A DNA stretch of 64,000 nt from Actinoallomurus liliacearum (GTDB lineage: Bacteria > Actinomycetota > Actinomycetes > Streptosporangiales > Streptosporangiaceae), in NCBI RefSeq assembly GCF_039542035.1, contig NZ_BAABHJ010000005.1, positions 1 through 64,000 on the forward strand, in the 5' to 3' direction. A program made the translations under genes and the position numbers. The notes below the pieces were generated by a model. It did no database searches and had not been told where the DNA came from. It saw only the letters and a program-made list of their open reading frames with translations. Positions 14,495-22,183 of this stretch are shown here, one piece after another; positions within the stretch are counted from its first letter, which is position 1; every line of letters starts with the position of its first letter.

Positions 14495-16996
14495 TCAGAG
14501 GCGGTCGACGGCGGTGACGTGGACGACCGCGCGGCCGGCCTCGTCGGAGGCGCGCAGGTCGACCTCGGCGCTGATGCCCCAGTCGTGGTGGCCGGCCGGG
14601 TCGTCGAAGACCTGCCGGACCCGCCACAGGTCCGTCTCGCGCTCGATCTGCAGGAGCTTCGGCCCGCGCGCGTCCGGCCCGGTCCGGATCTCGTCGTGCT
14701 CCTCGAAGTAGGCGTCGAGGGCGTCGGCCCACCGGTCGGCGTCCCAGCCGTCCTCGCCGTCCAGCTCGCCGAGATCGTGGTACCGCTCGAGGGCGGCGAG
14801 TTCGACGCGGCGGAACATGGCGTTGCGGACCAGCACCCGGAACGCCCGCTCGTTGGCGGTGACGACGGTGGGCGTCTCCTCGATCCGGGTGTGCTCCTCG
14901 GCGGTCTCGGGGTGCTGGAGCTGCTCCCACTCGTCGAGGAGGCTGGAGTCGACCTGGCGGACCAGCTCGCCCAGCCACTCGATCAGGTCCTGCAGGTCCT
15001 CGGTCTTCACCGAGTCGGGGACGGTCTGCTGCAGGGCCTTGTACGCGCTGGCGAGGTAGCGCAGCACGATGCCCTCGGTGCGGGCGAGCTGGTAGTAGGC
15101 GACGTACTCGGTGAACGTCATCGCCTGCTCGTACATGTCCCGTACGACCGACTTGGGCTCCAGCGGGTAGTCCGCCACCCACGGGTGCCCGCGCCGGTAG
15201 ATCTCGTACGCGCCGCCCAGGGTCTCCTCCAGCGGCTTGGGATAGGTGATGTTCTGGAGGAGCTCCATCCGCTCCTCGTACTCGACGCCGTCCGCCTTCA
15301 TCTGCGCGACGGCCTCGCCCTTGGCCTTGTTCTCCTGGGCGGCCAGGATCTGGCGCGGGTTCTCCAGGATCGACTCGATGACCGACAGCACGTCCAGGGC
15401 GTACGACGGGGAGGACGGGTCGAGCAGCTCCATCGCGGCCAGCGCGAACGTCGACAGCGGCTGGTTGAGCGCGAAGTCCTCCTGCAGGTCGACGGTGAGG
15501 CGGGCGTACCGGCCCTCCTCGTCCGGCTCCTCGAGCTGCTCGACGACGCCGCCGGCCAGCAGGCTGCGGTAGATCGCGATCGCCTGGGAGATGTGGCGGC
15601 GCTGCTTCGCTCGGTCCTCGTGGTTGTCGGTGAGCAGCTTCTTCATCGCCTGGAACGCGTTGCCCGGCCGGCCGATGACGCTGAGCAGCATCGCGTGGCT
15701 GACCTGGAACCGCGACTGCAGCGGTTCGGGGTCGGCGGCGATGAGCTTGTCGAAGACCCCTTCGTCCCAGCCGACGAAGCCGTCCGGCGCCTTCTTGCGC
15801 ACGACCTTGCGGCGCTTCTTCGGGTCGTCGCCGGCCTTGGCGAGGGCCTTCTCGTTCTCCACGACGTGCTCGGGGGCCTGCGCCACGACGTACCCGACGA
15901 CGTCGAACCCGGCGCGGCCCGCCCGCCCGGCGATCTGGTGGAACTCCCGGGCCCGCAACCGCCGCACCCGGCTGCCGTCGTACTTGCTCAGCGCGGTGAA
16001 CAGGACTGTGCGGATCGGGACGTTGACCCCGACGCCGAGGGTGTCGGTGCCACAGATGACCTTGAGCAGCCCGGCCTGCGCCAGGCGCTCGACCAGGCGG
16101 CGGTACTTCGGCAGCATCCCGGCGTGGTGGATGCCGATCCCGTGCCGGACGAGCCGGGACAGCGTCTGGCCGAACTTCGTCGTGAAGCGGAAGTCGCCGA
16201 TCAGCTTGGCGATCTCCTCCTTCTCGGCCTTGGTGGAGACGTTGATGCTCATCAGCGCCTGCGCGCGCTCGGCGGCCGCGGCCTGCGTGAAGTGCACGAC
16301 GTAGATCGGGGCCTTCTGGTCCTGCAGCAGCTCCTCGATCGTCTCGTGCAGCGGCGTCACGCGGTACTCGTACTTCAGCGGCACGGGCCGCTGCGCCGAG
16401 GTCACGACGGCCGTGGGACGGCCGGTGCGCCGGGTGAGGTCCTCCTCGAACCGTGACACGTCGCCGAGCGTCGCCGACATCAGCAGGAACTGCGCCTGCG
16501 GCAGCTCCAGCAGCGGGATCTGCCAGGCCCAGCCGCGGTCGGGCTCGGCGTAGAAGTGGAATTCGTCCATGACGACCTGGCCGATGTCGGCGGCGGCGCC
16601 CTCGCGCAGCGCGATGCTGGCCAGCACCTCGGCGGTGCAGCAGACGATGGGCGCGTCGGCGTTGACGCTCGCGTCGCCGGTCATCATGCCGACGTTCTCG
16701 CTGCCGAACATGTCGATCAGGTCGAAGAACTTCTCCGACACCAGGGCCTTGATGGGCGCGGTGTAGAAGGTGACCTTGTCCTGGGCGAGCGCGGCGAAGT
16801 GCGCCCCGGCCGCGACCAGGCTCTTTCCGGAGCCGGTGGGGGTGTTCAGGATGACGTTCGCGCCCGAGACGATCTCGATGAGCGCCTCCTCCTGCGCGGG
16901 GTAGAGCGTGATCCCGCGCTCGGTCACCCACTCGCTGAAGGCTTCGAACACGGCGTCGGGGTCGGACCCCTTGGGCAGACGGTCGATGAGGCGCAC
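14495..16996 (-). CDS. Ski2-like DEAD/DEAH-box RNA helicase (DUF3516)
   Basis: 833 residues. RecA-like domain 1 has Walker A NTPTGSGKS (about 50-58), TAPIKAL, motif II DEFHFY and motif III MSATLGD. Domain 2 has GIHHAGMLPKYRR and motif VI QIAGRAGRAG (about 345). The long C-terminal half is the DUF3516 region found in actinobacterial members. These helicases unwind structured RNA using ATP and are placed near exosome-type helicases such as Ski2/Mtr4. The gene converges on otsA with only 10 bases between. Confidence 0.9.
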   Translation of the reverse strand: MRLIDRLPKGSDPDAVFEAFSEWVTERGITLYPAQEEALIEIVSGANVILNTPTGSGKSLVAAGAHFAALAQDKVTFYTAPIKALVSEKFFDLIDMFGSENVGMMTGDASVNADAPIVCCTAEVLASIALREGAAADIGQVVMDEFHFYAEPDRGWAWQIPLLELPQAQFLLMSATLGDVSRFEEDLTRRTGRPTAVVTSAQRPVPLKYEYRVTPLHETIEELLQDQKAPIYVVHFTQAAAAERAQALMSINVSTKAEKEEIAKLIGDFRFTTKFGQTLSRLVRHGIGIHHAGMLPKYRRLVERLAQAGLLKVICGTDTLGVGVNVPIRTVLFTALSKYDGSRVRRLRAREFHQIAGRAGRAGFDVVGYVVAQAPEHVVENEKALAKAGDDPKKRRKVVRKKAPDGFVGWDEGVFDKLIAADPEPLQSRFQVSHAMLLSVIGRPGNAFQAMKKLLTDNHEDRAKQRRHISQAIAIYRSLLAGGVVEQLEEPDEEGRYARLTVDLQEDFALNQPLSTFALAAMELLDPSSPSYALDVLSVIESILENPRQILAAQENKAKGEAVAQMKADGVEYEERMELLQNITYPKPLEETLGGAYEIYRRGHPWVADYPLEPKSVVRDMYEQAMTFTEYVAYYQLARTEGIVLRYLASAYKALQQTVPDSVKTEDLQDLIEWLGELVRQVDSSLLDEWEQLQHPETAEEHTRIEETPTVVTANERAFRVLVRNAMFRRVELAALERYHDLGELDGEDGWDADRWADALDAYFEEHDEIRTGPDARGPKLLQIERETDLWRVRQVFDDPAGHHDWGISAEVDLRASDEAGRAVVHVTAVDRL

Positions 16997-17063
16997 AGGT
17001 CAATACTGCCCGTCCCCGCCAAATCACGGGACCGCGCCTTGCGCCTGGGGGCTCGTCCGGCTT

Positions 17064-17079
17064 AAAGTGATATCACTTT
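17064..17079. promoter_or_regulatory. Perfect 16-bp palindrome upstream of the SPFH operon
   Basis: AAAGTGATATCACTTT is fully self-complementary and ends 31 bases before the SPFH start codon. Short TGATATCA-type palindromes suit ribbon-helix-helix repressors, and the second gene of the operon encodes such a protein. It is the clearest operator candidate in the window. Confidence 0.65.
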
Positions 17080-17110
17080 GCTACACCGTAGTTAGCACGT
17101 TGGAGGAGCT

Positions 17111-17995
17111 GTGACCGAGGTCGAGATGCCGAGGCCCAAGGTCGGCGAGCGGACCGCCGCCGGAGTTTCGGGCTGGCCCATGCTGGGGGCGGTCATCGTG
17201 GCGCCGGCCGCCGCCGTCGCCCTGTTGTTCACCCGCCAGCCCGTCTTGATCGCGCTGGCGATCGTCCTCATCGTCGCCGCGGCCTTCGTGTCCGTCGGGC
17301 TGACCGCCGTCGCGCCGGGTGAGGCCCGCGTCGTGCAGCTGCTCGGCCGGTACGTCGGGACGATCCGCACGGACGGCCTGCGCTGGGTCAACCCGCTGAC
17401 CACCCGGCGGAAGATCTCCACCCGGATCCGCAACCACGAGACCGATCGGACCAAGGTCAACGACGCCGAGGGCAACCCCATCGAGATCTCCGCCGTCGTC
17501 GTCTGGAAGGTCGAGGACACCGCCAAGGCGGTGTTCGAGGTCGACGACTTCGAGGAGTTCGTCGCGATCCAGACCGAGACCGCCGTCCGTCACATCGCGG
17601 GGATCTACCCGTACGACGCGCACGGCGACGAGCGGCTGTCCCTCCGCGAGAACGCCGACGAGATCACCGGCAGGCTGTCCGAGGAGATCGCCGCACGCGT
17701 CGAGTCGGCGGGCGTACGGGTCATCGAGTCGCGCATCACCCGCCTGTCGTACGCCCCCGAGATCGCCCAGGCGATGCTGCGCCGCCAGCAGGCCGGGGCC
17801 GTCGTCGCCGCCCGGCAGCGCATCGTCGACGGCGCGGTCGGCATGGTCGAGACCGCGCTCAACCAGCTCGCCGAGCACGACGTGGTCGACCTGGACGAGG
17901 AGCGCAAGGCCGCCATGGTCAGCAACCTGCTCGTCGTCCTCTGCGGCGACCGCGACGCCCAGCCCGTCGTCAACACGGGGTCCCTGTACCAGTGA
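17111..17995 (+). CDS. SPFH/Band 7 domain membrane protein
   Basis: 294 residues. There are two closely spaced N-terminal membrane spans (WPMLGAVIVAPAAAVALLF and VLIALAIVLIVAAAFVSVG). The SPFH domain begins APGEARVVQLLGRYVGTI and continues through a helical, Ala/Glu-rich C-terminal part (QAMLRRQQAGAVVAARQRI). Band 7 proteins oligomerise at the membrane and recruit proteases or organise microdomains. The GTG start follows GGAGGAGCT. Its stop overlaps the next start (GTGA), so it is translationally coupled to the ribbon-helix-helix gene. Confidence 0.9.
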   Translation: MTEVEMPRPKVGERTAAGVSGWPMLGAVIVAPAAAVALLFTRQPVLIALAIVLIVAAAFVSVGLTAVAPGEARVVQLLGRYVGTIRTDGLRWVNPLTTRRKISTRIRNHETDRTKVNDAEGNPIEISAVVVWKVEDTAKAVFEVDDFEEFVAIQTETAVRHIAGIYPYDAHGDERLSLRENADEITGRLSEEIAARVESAGVRVIESRITRLSYAPEIAQAMLRRQQAGAVVAARQRIVDGAVGMVETALNQLAEHDVVDLDEERKAAMVSNLLVVLCGDRDAQPVVNTGSLYQ

Positions 17996-18195
17996 CGGAG
18001 CGCAAGAAGGTCCTGCTGCGGCTCGACCCGGCCGTCCACGAGGCCCTGGCCCGGTGGGCGGCCGACGAGCTGCGCAGCACCAACGCGCAGATCGAGTTCC
18101 TGCTGCGCCGGGCGCTCACCGACGCTGGGCGGATGCCACGTGACGCCACCCGCATGCGAAGACCAGGACGGCCTCCGAAGGAGGAGGAACCATGA
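17992..18195 (+). CDS. Arc-type ribbon-helix-helix DNA-binding protein
   Basis: 67 residues. KKVLLRLDPAVHEALARWAA gives the beta-strand and first helix, and ELRSTNAQIEFLLRRAL the second helix of an Arc/HicB-like fold. A basic tail (RRPGRPPKEEE) follows. It overlaps the SPFH gene by 4 bases. It probably represses the operon through the palindrome at 17064-17079. The antitoxin-like size raises the idea of a toxin partner, but none is evident next to it. Confidence 0.8.
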   Translation: MTERKKVLLRLDPAVHEALARWAADELRSTNAQIEFLLRRALTDAGRMPRDATRMRRPGRPPKEEEP

Positions 18196-18258
18196 CCGAA
18201 CGAAGCGAGGGAATCAATGAGCAGAGCATTTGGTCATGAGGCCGACGAAGGAGGTCTC

Positions 18259-18873
18259 ATGAACCTGCCCCGATCGTTGCCCGCTCGCCTCTACCTGCTC
18301 GCCTACGACCTGGACAAGGAGCGGGTGACCGGGCGCACCCAGCTCGGCCTCGTGCTGCGCGCCGCCGCCCTGGCCGACCTCTACCTCGAGCGCCGGCTGG
18401 CCGACGAGGACGGCAAGGTCAAGGTCACCGCGGCCCGGCCGACGGGCGATCCGGTCCTCGACGCCGTGCTGCGTCAGATCGCCGACGCCCGGCCCCGGTC
18501 CTGGCGGCGCTGGGTCCGCGCCGACGAGCGCCACATCGTCCGCGAGGTGCGCGACCAACTGGAGAAGGAGCGCTGGATCAAGGTCGAGCGGCGCCGGATC
18601 CTGCCCGACCGGGTCCGCCTGCGCGAACGCCGTCCGGTCAAGCGGTACGCGGCGGAGGTCAAGGCCGTGCTGCGGCCCGCCGCGCAGCCCGACGACCGCA
18701 TGACGGCCGCCCTCGTACTGGCCGCCCGCGGCGAGCTGTCGACCGTGCTGAGCCGCCGCGAGCGGCGCGAGCACCGCAAACGCCTGGAGGAGCTCGCCGA
18801 CCCGCTCTGGCCGATCGCCCGCGCCCTGGAGTACGACCTGCGCCAGAAACGCACCACCATGAGCGGCGCCTGA
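18259..18873 (+). CDS. GPP34 (GOLPH3-like) family protein
   Basis: 204 residues. The start PRSLPARLYLLAYDLDKERV and the all-helical body with GLVLRAAALADLYLERRLAD match the GOLPH3/GPP34 fold. In eukaryotes this fold binds phosphatidylinositol-4-phosphate at the Golgi; bacterial members are of unknown role and probably bind membranes. The start is the ATG behind AAGGAGG; an earlier start at 18217 lacks one. It lies 63 bases after the ribbon-helix-helix gene and likely belongs to the same transcript. Confidence 0.85.
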   Translation: MNLPRSLPARLYLLAYDLDKERVTGRTQLGLVLRAAALADLYLERRLADEDGKVKVTAARPTGDPVLDAVLRQIADARPRSWRRWVRADERHIVREVRDQLEKERWIKVERRRILPDRVRLRERRPVKRYAAEVKAVLRPAAQPDDRMTAALVLAARGELSTVLSRRERREHRKRLEELADPLWPIARALEYDLRQKRTTMSGA

Positions 18874-18940
18874 CCCCGCCGCCTTCGACGGTCACCGCTT
18901 CCGGCAGCGGAGCTTGACGGCGGCCTCTACGATCTCCGGC

Positions 18941-19678
18941 ATGGCGACGAGACTGGTGCAGATCAATATGAAGGCCCATGACGCCCCCGCGCTCGGCCGG
19001 TTCTGGGCGGAGGCGCTCGGCTGGGCCGTCGACAGCGAGGAGCCCGGCTTCACCGGCCTCACACCCGTCGGCTTCGCCTACCCCGACCCCTCCGCCGTCT
19101 GCATCGACCTCATCACCCGCCCGGAACCCAAGACGGTCAAGAATCGGGTGCACGTCGATCTGGCCACCACCTCGGCCGCCCACCGGGCGGAGCTGGTCGC
19201 GCGCCTCAAGGAGCTCGGCGCGACTCTCGCCGACGTGGGCCAGGGCGACGTCCCCTGGACGGTCCTGGCCGACCCGGAGGGCAACGAGTTCTGCGTCCTG
19301 GAACCCCGGCCGATCTACCAGGACACCGGCCCGATCGCCGCGGTGGTCGTCGACTGCGCCGACCCGCGCGCCATGGCCCGCTTCTGGGGCGAGGCGATGG
19401 ACTGGACCCTGCACGAGGTCACCGACGACCACGCGGTCATGCGCTCCGCCAAGGCCGTCGGCCCCTACCTGGAGTTCGTCCGCACCCCCGAGCCCAAGAC
19501 CGTGTGGAACCGCGTCCACCTCGACATCTGTCCCTACCCCGGCGACGACATGGTGGGGGAGGAGGCCCGCCTGCGCACCCTGGGCGCCACCGACCCCGAC
19601 ATCGACCAGTCGGACCTCCACTGGAGGGTCCTCGTCGACCCCGAAGGCAACGAGTTCTGCCTCCTCACCCCCCGCTGA
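18941..19678 (+). CDS. VOC family protein, two glyoxalase-like domains
   Basis: 245 residues made of two similar halves. Each begins with a HDAPALGRFWAEALGW- or CADPRAMARFWGEAMDW-type strand and helix, and each ends with VLADPEGNEFC or VLVDPEGNEFC. Such paired domains build a metal or ligand site used by glyoxalases, dioxygenases and resistance proteins. The ligand cannot be predicted. The start at 18941 has no strong ribosome-binding site; a TTG at 18914 is an alternative. Confidence 0.85.
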   Translation: MATRLVQINMKAHDAPALGRFWAEALGWAVDSEEPGFTGLTPVGFAYPDPSAVCIDLITRPEPKTVKNRVHVDLATTSAAHRAELVARLKELGATLADVGQGDVPWTVLADPEGNEFCVLEPRPIYQDTGPIAAVVVDCADPRAMARFWGEAMDWTLHEVTDDHAVMRSAKAVGPYLEFVRTPEPKTVWNRVHLDICPYPGDDMVGEEARLRTLGATDPDIDQSDLHWRVLVDPEGNEFCLLTPR

Positions 19679-19786
19679 CCAATCCTGGAATGGTGCTCGC
19701 GGGAGCCGCCGATTCTGGATTCGCTGATTCGACCAGTGGGAATGAGCGCGAGCGGAGAATCAGCGACGGGAAAGCGGGGCGCTCAG

Positions 19787-20701
19787 ATGTCCATTCGGAA
19801 TATCGCCGGGTTCGTCGGAATGGCGGGAATCGTCGTCGGGGTCGCGGCGACCACCGGGCCGGCGGCCGGGGCGGCGGTCCGCCCGGCCGTACGGGCCGTG
19901 GCCGGGTGCGACGTGCTGCAGCCGGGGGCGTCCCCGGTGGCGCAGCAGGCGGTGCGGGCGGCGTGCTCGCAGCTCGGTGTCTGGTACAGCTGGGGCGGCG
20001 GCCACGGTCCCGTTCCCGGCGCGACGTACGGCCATTACGACGGGCAGGATCCGGCCAGCAAGGACGACGGGAAAAAGCTCGGATTCGACTGCTCGGGATT
20101 GGTGCGATACGCCTATTACCGGGCGACCGGCCGCGATATTCTCAACGGCACCGCCGACAATCAATTCCATACCGGGCAGGCCGTCGCGCGATTCTCCCCT
20201 GCGCAGGGCGCCGGCCCCCTTCTCCCCGGCGACCTGCTGTTCTGGGGGCGCGGCTGGGTGCACCACGTCGCCATCTATGTCGGGGCCGGCCAGATGGTCG
20301 AGGCCTTTCAGTCCGGGACGCACGTCCGGATGACGCCGGTCCGCCTCGGCGGCGACTACGCCGGCGCCGTCCGGGTCAACGGCAGCGGTGGCGGCGGGGG
20401 ACAGCCCGGCCAGGTGAAGTACTGGGTGAACACCTTCGCCGACGCCGTCGGCTACCGGGAGCCGAACACCGGCGACGCCCAGGGCGTGCTGAACAAGGGG
20501 AACAACTACGTCTACTGCAAGGTGTGGGGCGCGCAGGTCGGCAGCGGCGGGCAGTACAACCACTGGTGGCTGCGCACCGACCTCGACCGTACGTACCCCG
20601 GCAAGAACGGCCGGGGCGCGTACGTCTCGGCCTACTACCTGTCCCGCTGGGGCAACGACGAGGCCCGCGACGTGAACGGCGGCCCCATCTCCACCTGCTG
20701 A
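19787..20701 (+). CDS. Secreted NlpC/P60 cell-wall peptidase
   Basis: 304 residues with a Sec signal peptide (IAGFVGMAGIVVGVAATTG, then AAGAAV). The NlpC/P60 domain follows VWYSWGGGHG; catalytic Cys is in GFDCSGLVRYAYY and His in WVHHVAIYVG. PLLPGDLLFW is also typical. Such enzymes cut gamma-D-Glu-diaminopimelate bonds in peptidoglycan. After a Gly-rich linker, the C-terminal 95 residues (VKYWVNTFADAVGYREP) form a second small domain with two Cys, likely for wall binding. It converges on the GbsR gene with no gap. Confidence 0.9.
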   Translation: MSIRNIAGFVGMAGIVVGVAATTGPAAGAAVRPAVRAVAGCDVLQPGASPVAQQAVRAACSQLGVWYSWGGGHGPVPGATYGHYDGQDPASKDDGKKLGFDCSGLVRYAYYRATGRDILNGTADNQFHTGQAVARFSPAQGAGPLLPGDLLFWGRGWVHHVAIYVGAGQMVEAFQSGTHVRMTPVRLGGDYAGAVRVNGSGGGGGQPGQVKYWVNTFADAVGYREPNTGDAQGVLNKGNNYVYCKVWGAQVGSGGQYNHWWLRTDLDRTYPGKNGRGAYVSAYYLSRWGNDEARDVNGGPISTC

Positions 20702-21190
20702 TCAGCTCTCGCGGGCGGCCCGCATCTCGGCCTTGCGCTTCTGCCACTCGGCGAGGAACCGCGGGAGCTCCTCGTGGATGTAGTCGAAGAACGCCAGCGT
20801 CTCGGCGAGTCGTTCGCCGGCGGGGGTGTCGGGGCCCAGCGCCTCGACGCCCTCGCGGATGCTCTTCTGCCAGCGGGGGATGATCCGATCGCGGTTGAGG
20901 ATCGCCTCGAACCAGATGTCGGCGTCCGAGACGTAGACGTCGCGGCGGGATCCCGGCTCGCGCTCCCGCCGGATCATGTGGACCTGGGAGAGGTAGCGCA
21001 CCGCGCCCGAGATCGCCGCGGGGCTCACCTGAAGCGTTTCGGAGAGCTCGGCGGCGGTGAGGCGACCGGAGTCCGAGCCGAGTAGGGCCGCGAAGACGCG
21101 CGCGGGCATGCGCGGCACACCCGCCTCCACCAGGTCCGAGGCGAACCGCTCGACGAACCGGCGCACGGTTTCGGGGTCCCGCTCGGCCAC
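20702..21190 (-). CDS. GbsR/MarR-family transcriptional regulator
   Basis: 162 residues. A winged helix spans about 45-90 (LTAAELSETLQVSPAAISGAVRYLSQVHMIRRERE), and the helical C-terminus (FFDYIHEELPRFLAEWQKRK) suits dimerisation. It is divergent from an ABC exporter operon. The shared 87-base region contains a 12-bp inverted repeat at 21234-21263, its probable site. This gene arrangement is common for local exporter regulators in actinobacteria. Confidence 0.9.
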   Translation of the reverse strand: MAERDPETVRRFVERFASDLVEAGVPRMPARVFAALLGSDSGRLTAAELSETLQVSPAAISGAVRYLSQVHMIRREREPGSRRDVYVSDADIWFEAILNRDRIIPRWQKSIREGVEALGPDTPAGERLAETLAFFDYIHEELPRFLAEWQKRKAEMRAARES

Positions 21191-21233
21191 GCGCTCACGC
21201 TCCTCTCAGTCCACGGCCAGTTTATCGAAGGTT

Positions 21234-21263
21234 CACTCTATTCACGATTTTGTGAAAATAGTG
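21234..21263. promoter_or_regulatory. Inverted-repeat operator between GbsR and ABC genes
   Basis: CACTCTATTCAC (21234-21245) and GTGAAAATAGTG (21252-21263) are reverse complements at 10 of 12 positions with a 6-base spacer. The site is AT-rich compared with its surroundings and ends 14 bases before the ABC ATPase start, where it would block transcription. It is a likely target of the adjacent GbsR protein. Confidence 0.65.
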
Positions 21264-21277
21264 TACGTTCTGAAGGT

Positions 21278-22183
21278 ATGACAGACGCGATATCCGTGTC
21301 CGGCCTCGTGAAGACCTTCGGCCGGACGCGTGCGCTGGACGGCCTCGACCTGACCGTCCGTTCCGGCGAGGTGCACGGCTTCCTGGGCCCGAACGGCGCG
21401 GGCAAGTCGACGACCATCCGCGTCCTGCTCGGCCTCCTGCGGGCCGACGCGGGGACCGCGCGGCTGCTGGGCGGTGACCCGTGGCGCGACGTCACCGAGC
21501 TGCACCGCCGGCTCGCGTACGTCCCCGGCGACGTGGTCCTCTGGCCGAACCTCACCGGCGGCGAGGTCATCGACCTGCTCGGCCGGCTGCGCGGCGGCCA
21601 CGACCCGGACCGCAAGGCCGAGCTGCTGGAGCGGTTCGAGCTGGACCCGAAGAAGAAGGGCCGGGCGTACTCCAAGGGCAACCGGCAGAAGGTCGCCCTC
21701 GTCGCGGCCTTCGCCTCCGACGTCGAGCTCCTGATCCTCGACGAGCCGACCTCCGGCCTCGACCCGCTCATGGAGGAGGTCTTCCAGCGGTGCGTCGAGG
21801 AGGAGCGCGAGCGCGGCCGTACGGTGCTGCTGTCCAGCCACATCCTGTCCGAGGTCGAGGCGCTCTGCGACCGGGTGAGCATCATCCGCCGGGGCCGCAC
21901 CGTCGAGAGCGGCACGCTCGCCGAGCTGCGGCACCTGACCCGCACGTCGATCACGGCCGAGCTGGCGAGCCCGCCCGACGGGCTGGCGACCCTGCCCGGC
22001 GTGCACGACCCCGACGTCCAGGGCACCCGCGTCCGGCTCGAGGTCGACACCGACAAGCTCGACGAGGTGCTGAAGCACCTCACCCGGGCCGGCGTCCGCA
22101 GCCTCACGAGCACTCCGCCGACCCTGGAGCAGCTGTTCCTCCGCCACTACGAGGACGAGGCGCCCGCGGGGATGGCCCGATGA
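21278..22183 (+). CDS. ABC exporter ATP-binding protein
   Basis: 301 residues. Walker A is GPNGAGKST (about residue 41), the signature is YSKGNRQKVAL in place of LSGGQ, Walker B is LLILDEPTSGLDP, and the H-loop is LLSSHILSEVEALC. The C-terminal 80 residues form the regulatory extension seen in drug and antibiotic exporters. It powers export by the permease encoded next, whose ATG overlaps its stop (ATGA). Control by GbsR is inferred. Confidence 0.93.
   Translation: MTDAISVSGLVKTFGRTRALDGLDLTVRSGEVHGFLGPNGAGKSTTIRVLLGLLRADAGTARLLGGDPWRDVTELHRRLAYVPGDVVLWPNLTGGEVIDLLGRLRGGHDPDRKAELLERFELDPKKKGRAYSKGNRQKVALVAAFASDVELLILDEPTSGLDPLMEEVFQRCVEEERERGRTVLLSSHILSEVEALCDRVSIIRRGRTVESGTLAELRHLTRTSITAELASPPDGLATLPGVHDPDVQGTRVRLEVDTDKLDEVLKHLTRAGVRSLTSTPPTLEQLFLRHYEDEAPAGMAR

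Noticed and set aside
14519..16456. 645-residue plus-strand frame, and 14481-17027 second minus frame, over the helicase gene
   Set aside because: The helicase reading has all motifs in order; the others have none and are composition-driven.
17992..18195. Antitoxin of a toxin-antitoxin pair
   Set aside because: The neighbours are a Band 7 protein and a GPP34 protein; neither looks like a toxin.
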